Positions 17,902-24,856 of a stretch of 34,745 bases of DNA are shown in pieces; the first letter of the stretch is position 1; the number at the start of each line of letters is the position of its first letter. This stretch comes from Eggerthellaceae bacterium (GTDB lineage Bacteria > Actinomycetota > Coriobacteriia > Coriobacteriales > Eggerthellaceae), in the NCBI GenBank assembly GCA_017432445.1, contig JAFRJC010000029.1:1-34745 (forward strand), given 5' to 3'. Position numbers and translations under genes: made by a program. The notes under the pieces were generated by a model, which saw only the letters and a list, made by a program, of their open reading frames with translations, did not search any database and was not told where the DNA came from.

Positions 17902-18007
17902 ACACGCGGGAAAACGTGCTAAACCTCTCACCCCAGCCACACCGCACCCAACCCTTCACTCCAGCGCCGAAACCCAAAGTTCCAAGCACATCGTCGACAA
18001 CATATGG

Positions 18008-18034
18008 CAACGGCCGCGTTGTGCGCGGCCGTTG
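18008..18034. terminator. GC-rich hairpin downstream of the FHA operon (possible terminator, no T-run)
   Basis: CAACGGCCGCG (18008-18018) pairs perfectly with CGCGGCCGTTG (18024-18034) around a TTGTG loop. It lies about 65 bp beyond the stop codon of the minus-strand FHA gene ending at 18100. No T-run follows on either strand, so intrinsic termination is uncertain. Confidence 0.4.
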
Positions 18035-18099
18035 GCTGGGGCTCGATTGCTGGTTCGGCGATTACGCCAAGCCGTTTGCCCGAAGGTGCTCGGGGTTAG

Positions 18100-19608
18100 T
18101 TATTTCAGCACAACCCTGAAGTCCTCGTCGGAGAGGGAGACGATATCGCCTTCCTGGATGGCGGTTGGAACGTGGGCGGGAATCGGCTCGCCGTTGATCA
18201 TCGTCCCGTTCGTCGACTTGAGGTCCTCGATGGTGATCGAGCTTCCATCGAATGCGATGCGCGCATGGGTGCGGCTGATCGATCTTGCGCAATCGATGAC
18301 GACGTCCGATGCGCTGCCTTTGCCGATCACGGTCGGGAGGGAAGATACCTCGTACGTTGCCTTCGTCGAGATGTGCACGAGCGAGATGCCTTTCACGAGC
18401 TGCTTCGGGGAGACGATGGTGGCGTCATCCAGATCCACAGCATTGTTTGCCTGGTGCATGTAGGCGTTGTTGCGTGCGCTGTTGCGCGTATCGGCGATCT
18501 GGGTGCTCGGCGTGTTCCCGCGATTCCAGTTGCCGGCCTCGGCGAACATGTCGTTACGAGGACGCTTGACATCGCTTGCATTGCGGGGCGCTACGGTATT
18601 CTGCACCGTTGCCTGGCTTTCAAACCGCTGAACTGCGTCTTCTTCGTCGGACTCGAACGGCCATTCAGTTGCGGTCTCTGCAGCCCAATGTCCCATGGCG
18701 CGCCACGTCAGCATCTTTGCAAACATGCTGACCATACCCGCTGCGATGAACATGACGATCATGAGCACGGTTGCGAGGTTTCCGAGATTGTACGCATAGC
18801 TGAGGCTGTCATCGATAAGGGAGTAGGGGTCGATCATGTAGGACATGTATCCGTAACCGCCGATCATGTCCAGATAATTGTTCGCGGCAGACTGAAGCAC
18901 GGCGCCGATGATCGCGAAGAAGATGACTACCAGGACAAACTGGACCAATGCCGCAACGAGAGAGGGGATGATCGTCGCGCCGATGGCGCCACCGGGCGAC
19001 CTCCTGAAGACGTTCCAAACTTTCTGGAAGTTCAAGCCGGACTCCAGGTGGTCGACGATGGTCATGCGCATGGTGGACGCGTTGACCATGGGCCAATAGA
19101 TGAAGAGGTAAGCCACGAGGGAGAGCACGGTCAGCACGATGCCCATTGCAGCTCCCAGCCCCTGGTTGATCGAAGCGAAGAAGCCCGTGACGACAGTGGA
19201 TACGGCAAAGCTTGCCAGCATGAACACGATGCCGTAGATGATGTTTAGCAGAAGCGCCCTAAAGCCGGTCAGGATCTCCTTCTTCTTGAACACCGCCTTG
19301 GGAAGGGGCTCGTTCTTATCGAACGAAAGGTCGCGGCTCCACCTCAGCGCAAACCCGTCAACTGCGAGATTGACGATCGGGATGCAGGAGATCAGGCAGA
19401 GGAACAAGGACTTCTTCCACCAGCCCGGCGTATCCGTGATGTCCCGCCATGCGGCGCCCAGAGCGCTCTCTCGCTTTGCTTCGTAGCGGTACGCGTCATA
19501 TGCGCGCCCCGGAGCCATGGTCGCTGCCCCGCCGCCAACTGGCATACCGCAGGCGATGCAGTAGCTGCTGATCGAATCGTTGTGATTTCCGCAATTCGTG
19601 CAATACAT
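18100..19608 (-). CDS. Zinc-ribbon, DUF4013-like membrane and FHA-domain protein
   Basis: A 502-residue protein. The N-terminus has a zinc ribbon (C3-x2-C6, C17-x2-C20). The middle (about 75-295) has several membrane helices in a DUF4013-like pattern. A polar linker follows, and the C-terminus (about 408-502) is an FHA domain with SRTHARI and STNGTMING, the phosphothreonine-binding loops; the usual IGR reads IGK. The linker contains LDDATIVSP, a likely threonine phosphosite resembling the Thr-Thr motifs of the upstream DUF6273 protein. It is the last gene of the minus-strand signalling cluster, 380 bp after the kinase gene. The start at 19608 has GGAGGT upstream; an earlier in-frame start lacks this. 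A membrane-tethered phospho-reader role is inferred. Confidence 0.78.
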   Translation of the reverse strand: MYCTNCGNHNDSISSYCIACGMPVGGGAATMAPGRAYDAYRYEAKRESALGAAWRDITDTPGWWKKSLFLCLISCIPIVNLAVDGFALRWSRDLSFDKNEPLPKAVFKKKEILTGFRALLLNIIYGIVFMLASFAVSTVVTGFFASINQGLGAAMGIVLTVLSLVAYLFIYWPMVNASTMRMTIVDHLESGLNFQKVWNVFRRSPGGAIGATIIPSLVAALVQFVLVVIFFAIIGAVLQSAANNYLDMIGGYGYMSYMIDPYSLIDDSLSYAYNLGNLATVLMIVMFIAAGMVSMFAKMLTWRAMGHWAAETATEWPFESDEEDAVQRFESQATVQNTVAPRNASDVKRPRNDMFAEAGNWNRGNTPSTQIADTRNSARNNAYMHQANNAVDLDDATIVSPKQLVKGISLVHISTKATYEVSSLPTVIGKGSASDVVIDCARSISRTHARIAFDGSSITIEDLKSTNGTMINGEPIPAHVPTAIQEGDIVSLSDEDFRVVLK

Positions 19609-19988
19609 TTTTACCTCCATCAGCTCAATTGCTTGAGGCATCTAGGTTTGGCATCCAATCGCTTTCTGCCGTTCCCATCCGCCATCCTTCACTGATGCGA
19701 GGATATGGGCGTTTGCCGGCTTTTTGTTGTGCAACGTTTTTTATTTTGAGAACGGCCAGTTCAGCCCTGCATTGCAACTGCTTGACATAACCGTGGCCGC
19801 GTGAATGCCAGATTGCGGGGGAGGAGCTGTTTACGATCAGCTTCAACTGCTTGGCGCCAGGCGCGACGATGCGCGCTCCGGGCTATCGACAATTGAGGAG
19901 GGAAATTGCAGAGAGCCGATGCTTAAAGAGCTGACGCTTACAGAGAGCCAGCGCTTACAGTGAGCCGGCGATTACAGTCAGCCAGCGA
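19609..19988. other. 380-bp gap between kinase and FHA/membrane gene
   Basis: No convincing gene is present; a 73-codon minus-strand frame here has no recognisable features. The kinase-proximal end is a tandem repeat (see 19907-20007). Short T-runs near 19720-19745 have no clear stem. A promoter for the downstream minus-strand gene may lie here but was not identified. Confidence 0.5.
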
Positions 19989-20007
19989 TTACAGAGAGCC
20001 GGCGCTT
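19907..20007 (-). repeat. 17-bp tandem repeat spanning the 3' end of the kinase gene
   Basis: Read on the minus strand, the unit GCGCCGGCTCTCTGTAA recurs about six times with small changes; one unit is 15 bp. The first unit encodes the kinase's last residues and its TAA stop. Because most units carry CTGTAA and 17 is not a multiple of three, the array repeats the stop codon in successive frames. Confidence 0.8.
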
Positions 20008-21200
20008 TTCCCGATGCGCACCTGGACGTTTCCTATGTCCAGCGTGTCGCCGGCCGAGCACAGAGTCGGCTCATCCAAGGGCTTGCCGTTCAAGAGGGTG
20101 CCGTTGGTCAGGCTCAAGTTCTCGGCTTCGAGGTACATTCCACGAGGGATGAGCTTCAGGTGCTCGCGCGAAACCGATCCCTCGCGAATCATGATGTCAG
20201 ACTCGTCGCTTCTTCCGATATAGCAGGGCTTATCGACCCTTTTGACGGATCCGATCATGTCGGGCGGCGCCTTCAAGAAGCCAATCGCCCAGAATTGGGG
20301 ATAACCGATATCCCGATGCGGATGCTTTGCGCTCGCTTCGTAAGCATCGAGTACTGCAAGCATCTCGGAAGCGCTCGCGAAGCGGTCTTGCGGGTTTTTC
20401 TCGAGGGCCCTTAAGATGATGTCGTTGAGCTCATCGTCAACGGCCGGTTCCAGATGCTGCGGGGGGACCGGCTTCTCGTTGACCTGCTTCCAGATCAATC
20501 GCTCGACGCCCACGCCGACGAATGGAACCCTGCCGACCGCTGCTTCGTACATCACGATTCCAAGCGAATAGATGTCCGTTGCGGCGGTTACGGCACCACC
20601 GCTGGCCTGCTCTGGGCTCATGTAGTGCGCTGTGCCAAGAATCAGGCCCTCATCGCTGGATTTGCTGCTCAAGTGGGCTGCCTGGGCAATGCCGAAATCC
20701 ATTATCTTCGCGTTCGGACCCCTGTCGCCACGCGTCATCATGATGTTGGACGACTTTATATCCCTGTGGATAATGCCCATCGAATGGGCTTTCTTCAATG
20801 CGCTGCAAACCTGCCAGGCGATATGGGCGACCGATTTCGGGGGAATCGCCCCCGTCTTGTTGAGCACGGATTTCAGGTTCTCGCCTTGCACGAGGTCCAT
20901 GACGATGAACTGCTGGCCGTCTTCTTCTCCGTAATCGTAGACAGGTACGGCATAGGGGCTGCTCAGCTGGGCTGCAGCTTGGGCTTCGGTTCTGAAGCGC
21001 TCTGCGAACGAGGAGTCGCTGGCATACTGCGACTTCATGATCTTGATCGCGACATCGCGGTTGAGGACCTCGTCACGGCCCTTGAACACTTCGGCCATGC
21101 CCCCCTTGCCGATAAGCCCGAGGACTTCGTAGCGCTCTTTCAACACGCGCGGTTTGGGTGCGTCCTCAATGAACTCTGTTGTGTCGTAGGGCTCTACCAC
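19989..21200 (-). CDS. Soluble Ser/Thr protein kinase (PknB-like) with C-terminal FHA domain
   Basis: A 403-residue Hanks-type kinase. The glycine loop is GKGGMAEV (31-38), the ATP lysine K53, the catalytic loop HRDIKSSN (145-152), DFG at 168-170 and SPEQ (195-198). The kinase domain ends near residue 285. About 30 residues then lead to an FHA domain (about 318-400: YIGRSDESDIMI, VSREHLKLI, LTNGTLLNG). There is no membrane helix and no PASTA repeat, unlike PknB, so it is probably cytoplasmic and may bind its own phosphorylated form or cluster partners. It starts at GTG with a GGAG site, 30 bp after the DUF6273 gene, so the two are co-transcribed. Its 3' end lies in a 17-bp tandem repeat. Confidence 0.92.
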   Translation of the reverse strand: MVEPYDTTEFIEDAPKPRVLKERYEVLGLIGKGGMAEVFKGRDEVLNRDVAIKIMKSQYASDSSFAERFRTEAQAAAQLSSPYAVPVYDYGEEDGQQFIVMDLVQGENLKSVLNKTGAIPPKSVAHIAWQVCSALKKAHSMGIIHRDIKSSNIMMTRGDRGPNAKIMDFGIAQAAHLSSKSSDEGLILGTAHYMSPEQASGGAVTAATDIYSLGIVMYEAAVGRVPFVGVGVERLIWKQVNEKPVPPQHLEPAVDDELNDIILRALEKNPQDRFASASEMLAVLDAYEASAKHPHRDIGYPQFWAIGFLKAPPDMIGSVKRVDKPCYIGRSDESDIMIREGSVSREHLKLIPRGMYLEAENLSLTNGTLLNGKPLDEPTLCSAGDTLDIGNVQVRIGKSAGSL

Positions 21201-21230
21201 AGCGGTGCTCCAAGCTTTCCGTAAGGTGCG

Positions 21231-22625
21231 CTAGATGCAGAAGCCCGGGATGACGCCATACTCGTTGGACGCTCCGCTTCCCTGGTTGCCCGGGTCGCCC
21301 TTCTGCAGCACGCTCCTGAAATCGGTTGTTCCCGCAGGTCCCGCCGAACGTTGCCACCAGAAGGTCTTCTTGTCGCCCCAGTCTACCCTTTCGAGTATGG
21401 GATTGGGGGAGCCGCTTACAACGTTCGTATCCCGGAAGAGCTGGTACTGCTCGCCCTCGGCGTTCAGCACATCGTCGCAAGCTGGGTTCATATCATCCGA
21501 GGCGTACCAATCGATATAGCCGTTGAGCTCGCGTCCCGAGAAGAGCCAAAGCTCATCGGATGTGACGGTGACGACATCTGCGCTGTCGGCTGTTCCGACG
21601 TTGTTCGTGAGCTTGTCGACGGGAACGATCGCATCGCGGAGATCTTCTGGGAGCATGGGCTTCCAGCTCGAATCGAGCCAGGCGCGCATGTCGGAAGACT
21701 CCCAACCGCCGGAATTGGTGTCCGTCTCGTTCATGGCATGAGAGGTTTCGGCATCTTTGAACATGAAGGTGATGCCGGCTTTCCCCGAGCCGTCAGATTT
21801 GTCGTCATGCCAAAAGCCCGCGACTATAACTTCTGCTTGTACGCCGTTGACGAACTCGACCTCTTTGACCTGGGTGCCGTCAAGCGTGCCGTCGTTCGTG
21901 CACAGATGGTAGGATTTCGCGATGTCGATTGCTTCGGACTCGCTGCTCGCAGCCGAAATCTCATCGGATATCTTCGAGAGGTCTTCCCAGCTGTATTCGT
22001 CGACCGAATCCATAACGGCAATTACATCTTCCTTCGGTTCTTCGGCTGAACCCGAACTCTCGGCAACCTCCGACGACTCCGAGCTCTTCGCGGCATCCTG
22101 CGAATCCGACGAGGCCGAAGCATCCGAGGAAGCTTCGGCAGGCTGCGAGCTTGCGCTTGCAGAAGCAGAATTGCTCTCGGCGGAGCCCGATTGGGTTTTC
22201 GGAAGGAATACGATGAGCGCAATTGCGCATAGCGCGACGACGCAGATCAATGCTATTGCCCATGGTGCCCGGCTGCGTTTCTGCTGCTTGTCTATTCTTA
22301 CGGTAGTGGAGTAGGGGCTGTCTTGCCCGCGCATGTTGTTGCCTTGGCCGCGCAAGCCGGGTGGAATATATCCTGGCTCGGCTCCGGGGCGTTGGGCTTG
22401 TCCGCCAGATCCGTTAAAGCCACCTTCAGCTGGAAACACCGTCGTTATGTCATCGCCAGGCTGTCCTTGGACGCTTCTGCGTCCTGCAATCGTTGCCTGG
22501 ATATCGGCACTGTCCGTTCCCCAGTCGATTATCTGGTCGATAACATCGTTGCTCTGATCGTCGTCGGGCGATTTCGGATCGCCTGGAAGAGGGGAAACCA
22601 CAGTGGTCTCGTCATTGTCAGCCAT
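21231..22625 (-). CDS. Single-pass membrane protein: cytosolic Thr-Thr motifs and extracellular DUF6273-like domain
   Basis: A 464-residue protein. The cytosolic N-terminus (1-118) is polar and disordered, with three Thr-Thr sites: DETTVVSP (5-12), DDITTVFP (58-65) and YSTTVRI (105-111). The first two resemble the ETTSVF phosphosite of GarA/OdhI. One membrane helix spans about 120-141, followed by a Ser/Ala/Glu-rich stalk. The C-terminal half resembles DUF6273: residues such as SSDMRAWLDSSWKPMLPEDL, DELWLFSGREL, FWWQRSAG and a closing GVIPGFCI. The next gene is the kinase, 30 bp away, so this is a likely kinase substrate linking outside and inside. The start at 22625 is favoured over one 14 codons earlier because GAGGT precedes it. 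Confidence 0.8.
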   Translation of the reverse strand: MADNDETTVVSPLPGDPKSPDDDQSNDVIDQIIDWGTDSADIQATIAGRRSVQGQPGDDITTVFPAEGGFNGSGGQAQRPGAEPGYIPPGLRGQGNNMRGQDSPYSTTVRIDKQQKRSRAPWAIALICVVALCAIALIVFLPKTQSGSAESNSASASASSQPAEASSDASASSDSQDAAKSSESSEVAESSGSAEEPKEDVIAVMDSVDEYSWEDLSKISDEISAASSESEAIDIAKSYHLCTNDGTLDGTQVKEVEFVNGVQAEVIVAGFWHDDKSDGSGKAGITFMFKDAETSHAMNETDTNSGGWESSDMRAWLDSSWKPMLPEDLRDAIVPVDKLTNNVGTADSADVVTVTSDELWLFSGRELNGYIDWYASDDMNPACDDVLNAEGEQYQLFRDTNVVSGSPNPILERVDWGDKKTFWWQRSAGPAGTTDFRSVLQKGDPGNQGSGASNEYGVIPGFCI

Positions 22626-22693
22626 ACTACCTCGCAAATCCGTGGATGCGTAATTCAAGCAGCTCAATCCCGAGCATGCTGTATTGTACGAGT

Positions 22694-22699
22694 ATTATA
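22694..22699 (-). promoter_or_regulatory. Possible -10 element for the DUF6273-kinase operon
   Basis: TATAAT on the minus strand lies about 70 bp upstream of the DUF6273 start, immediately after the duplicated FHA gene tail. No good -35 hexamer was seen at the expected distance, so this is tentative. Confidence 0.3.
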
Positions 22700-22701
22700 C
22701 A

Positions 22702-22848
22702 ATTTCCAGAACCGCGAAGTACGTGCTGCTTGCTAAGCGCAGCGTGTCATGCGCGTATATCCTGACAGCAGGCGGTTCCTCGCCGGGGACCCGATGCGAC
22801 CGCGGCAGTTCGACGGTTTCTTCCGAGCCGTCGTTCGCGTGGATGACG
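22702..22848 (-). pseudogene. Duplicated 3' tail of the FHA gene (remnant)
   Basis: About 150 bp that closely match the 3' end of the adjacent FHA gene, displaced by 155 bp. Both copies encode the same final residues (an FHA C-terminal strand ending LEIV and a stop), but 155 is not a multiple of three. The remnant is therefore out of frame with the gene and lies after its stop codon. It has no start and is presumably untranslated. The few differences between the copies suggest a fairly recent tandem duplication. Confidence 0.8.
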
Positions 22849-22849
22849 G

Positions 22850-23833
22850 TTAAACGATTTCCAGAACCGCGAAGTACGTGCTGCTTGCCAAGCGCAGCGT
22901 GTCATGCGCGTATATCCTGATTGCAGGCGGTTCCTCGCCGGGAGCCCGATGCGACCGCGGCAGTTCGACGGTTTCTTCCGAGCCGTCGTTCGCGTGGACG
23001 ACGATCGTTCCATTCGTCGAGCCCATTCCCTGCGCATACCAGAAGCCATCGCTTGCGCGGAAGATGCGCACATGTCGGCGAGAGACGCCAGGCCCGACGT
23101 CGTTGATTGCGCCAGCCGATGACGCAAGCGAGCCGATTTCCGTCCCTTCCTCGTCAGTGCTTAATGGATAGGCTGGCATGCGCATCTTCCCGTCGATGAG
23201 GCGGCAAAGGCCGAGCGACGACTTGGCCTCGACGTCGTTGCCTTTCAGCACTACGCCCGTTTTTACGACTTCGGTTTCCAAGTTGTCAGCCGATATCCGT
23301 CGGATGTATTCCTGCGTGATTTTCGAAGCGCGCGACGGATCGCCCAGGGCGCCGGTTGCGATGAACGGCAGCATGGTCAAGACTGCCTTGTCGCTTATGC
23401 CTACGTGCTCCATCTGGCTGACGCGACCGACGATGTTTCGATACAGGATGTCGTTCAAGCCCAGTTCACGCAAGCATTCTGACATTTCATCGCAAGCTTC
23501 TCCCGTGAAGTACGAGATGATGGTTTGCTTTCCTTCCAGCCTTGGATATCTTGACGCCAGCTTCGAATAGACAGCTTGCGTGCTTTCGGGAAACGGCCTG
23601 AATGCCATCTCGGGAAAATCGCCGGGCGCTGCTCGGGCAATTGTCCGCGATACGAAGGGGCGGTCATCCAGGCGGCTGATTATCGGGACGCCGCCGTACG
23701 TGAAGGTTTGGGTAAAGAGAATGCGTGCGAGCTCGTTGTTCTTTATGCCGCCGAATTTCTTCAGAGAGCCGAACATCACTTCGCTCGGCGTTTCTATATC
23801 AAATGCCATGCCAGATCCCATAACCTTTCGCAC
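22850..23833 (-). CDS. FHA-domain protein with uncharacterised N-terminal domain
   Basis: A 327-residue protein without a signal peptide or membrane helix. The C-terminus (about 230-327) is an FHA domain with VSRRHVRIF and GSTNGTIVV; the usual IGR loop is degenerate (EIGSL). The N-terminal 200 residues are not recognised; they are mixed helical, with GSLKKFGGIKNNELARILFTQTF and a later helix-rich stretch. It is the first gene of the minus-strand signalling cluster, probably acting as a cytosolic phospho-reader for the linked kinase. The start is uncertain: GTG at 23833, or ATG at 23821 or 23809, since no strong ribosome-binding site singles one out. Its last 150 bp are tandemly duplicated downstream. 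Confidence 0.78.
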   Translation of the reverse strand: MRKVMGSGMAFDIETPSEVMFGSLKKFGGIKNNELARILFTQTFTYGGVPIISRLDDRPFVSRTIARAAPGDFPEMAFRPFPESTQAVYSKLASRYPRLEGKQTIISYFTGEACDEMSECLRELGLNDILYRNIVGRVSQMEHVGISDKAVLTMLPFIATGALGDPSRASKITQEYIRRISADNLETEVVKTGVVLKGNDVEAKSSLGLCRLIDGKMRMPAYPLSTDEEGTEIGSLASSAGAINDVGPGVSRRHVRIFRASDGFWYAQGMGSTNGTIVVHANDGSEETVELPRSHRAPGEEPPAIRIYAHDTLRLASSTYFAVLEIV

Positions 23834-24016
23834 CGATAATTCGGTTTAGAAAAACGGCTTATCCTCTCTGTGTTGCCCATCGTCCTTCTCAGCCATGATT
23901 GCCTTCATTGCAGACTGTGGAAGTACGTGCAATCGCATGTCAGAGAGCGTTCTTCATGCGAAAGATTCTAGCAGATACACCCGCCCCGCCCGCGACGCGT
24001 CCGCTGTCCGTCTGCC

Positions 24017-24048
24017 AATGAGACAAAGGGTCGCCCCTTTGTCTCATT
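24017..24048. repeat. REP-like hairpin, copy 2 (left border of array 2)
   Basis: AATGAGACAAAGGG (24017-24030) pairs perfectly with CCCTTTGTCTCATT (24035-24048). It is followed by a tail ending GGGGAAGGGCGCTCGAC (to 24075), and hairpin plus tail recur as a 59-bp direct repeat at 24780-24838, bracketing array 2. From 23834 to 24016 nothing else was recognised. Confidence 0.7.
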
Positions 24049-24095
24049 CCCAGTGCATGGGGAAGGGCGCTCGACCCTTATTGCCTTTCGCCAAC

Positions 24096-24779
24096 GCGCA
24101 GGATAGCGTGCTAAACTGCTCCGCCCTCCGCCGGCCTGTGGGAAAGCGCGCTAAACCCCGCAATCCAGCCACGACGCTGCCGTTGCCCTCCGCCGCCGTG
24201 CGGGAAAACGCGCTAAACCCCGCAATCCAGCCGCGACGCGGATGCCGCCCTCCGCCGCCGCGTGGAAAAACGCGCTTTACTCCCCGTTTCCGCCGCCGCG
24301 GGAGTTTCGTGGAAGGATCCGCGGGCTTAGGGCGGCTCCCTGGCGGATTAAGGATGTTTAGCACCGAAATAACCGCGTGCCACGGCGCGTTTTCCGCCCT
24401 GAACGCTCTATTCCTACCACGAAATGTCGGCGCTGGCGTTTTCGGAGGGTTAAGGGCGGAAATCCGCGTGTCACCCTGCGGGAAAACGTGCTAAACTCCT
24501 CCGCCAGCTAGCCGGCGCGCGGGAAAACGCGCTAAACCCCGCAATCCAGCCGCGACGCGGATGCCGCCCGCCTGCCGGCCCGTGTAAAAGCGCGCTAAGC
24601 CCCGCAATCCAGCCACGACGCGGATGCCGTCCGCCTGCCGGCCCGTGGGAAAGCGCGCTAAAACCCTCGTCCCAGCCGCAACGCGGATGCCGCCCGGTCG
24701 ATGGCGTGCGGGAAAACGCGCTAAACCCCTCGTCCCAGCCGCGACGCGGATGCCGCCCACCTGCTGGCACATGGGAAAG
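24096..24779 (+). repeat. Repeat array 2: nine or more copies of the same box on a 62-63 bp period
   Basis: Boxes begin near 24096 (degenerate), 24137, 24199, 24261, 24477, 24518, 24581, 24644 and 24707, in the same orientation as array 1. Steps of 62-63 bp are regular, especially from 24518 to 24707. A tenth box starts near 24770 (ATGGGAAAG) but is cut by the hairpin at 24780. Spacers share a conserved core (GCAATCCAGCCGCGACGCGG). A 120-bp inverted-end element lies in the middle. Minus-strand frames through the array are periodic artefacts, not genes. Confidence 0.85.
24305..24424 (+). repeat. 120-bp inverted-end element, copy 3
   Basis: This has the same ends and the same 120-bp length as the two copies in array 1: TTTCGTGGAAGGAT (24305-24318) and TTCCTACCACGAAA (24411-24424). 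Substitutions are spread along it, but the paired words at the ends are kept (GGCTTAGGGCGG against CCGCCCTGAACGC), consistent with a conserved fold. Confidence 0.75.
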
Positions 24780-24812
24780 AATGAGACAAAGGGGCTGCCC
24801 CTTTGCCTCATT
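24780..24812. repeat. REP-like hairpin, copy 3 (right border of array 2)
   Basis: AATGAGACAAAGGGG (24780-24794) pairs with CCCCTTTGCCTCATT (24798-24812), with one A-C mismatch. It cuts an array box after GGGAAAG. The tail to 24838 repeats that of copy 2. It lies about 45 bp past the end of the minus-strand protease gene, so it may also affect the 3' end of that transcript. Confidence 0.7.
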
Positions 24813-24856
24813 CCCGGTGCGTGGGGAAGGGCGCTCGACGATCTTATAAAGCGAGC

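Larger units (their letters stand above)
16942..17924 (+). repeat. Repeat array 1: ten copies of a 19-20 bp box on a ~63 bp period
   Basis: The box GCGGGAAAACGCGCTAAAC or a close variant starts near 16942, 17005, 17067, 17169, 17232, 17448, 17552, 17615, 17833 and 17906, always in the same orientation. Spacings of 62-63 bp recur (16942-17005-17067, 17169-17232, 17552-17615). The sequence between boxes is also partly conserved, so this is not a CRISPR. A 63-bp period equals 21 codons, which creates false open frames with a repeating LARFSA-like peptide. A 383-bp tandem duplication, two 120-bp inverted-end elements and one REP-like hairpin are embedded. No gene is supported between 16928 and 18099. 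Confidence 0.85.

Noticed and set aside
16942..17924. CRISPR array
   Set aside because: Repeats are short and variable, the spacers are themselves related and partly conserved, and no cas gene is present.
18172..19248. 358-codon plus-strand frame opposite the FHA/membrane gene
   Set aside because: It is antisense to a clear zinc-ribbon, membrane and FHA protein and has a His/Asp/Arg-rich composition typical of shadow frames.
22747..23127. 126-codon minus-strand frame across the duplicated FHA tail
   Set aside because: It is out of frame with the real FHA gene and arises from the 155-bp duplication.
16942..24779. Integron attC-like sites (CTAAAC/GTTTAG cores)
   Set aside because: The core does not fit RYYYAAC/GTTRRRY at all positions, the expected paired simple and inverse sites are missing, and no integrase gene is in the window.
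24044..24811. Similar periodic open frames in array 2
   Set aside because: Same artefact as in array 1; the peptides differ by frame and follow the repeat period.
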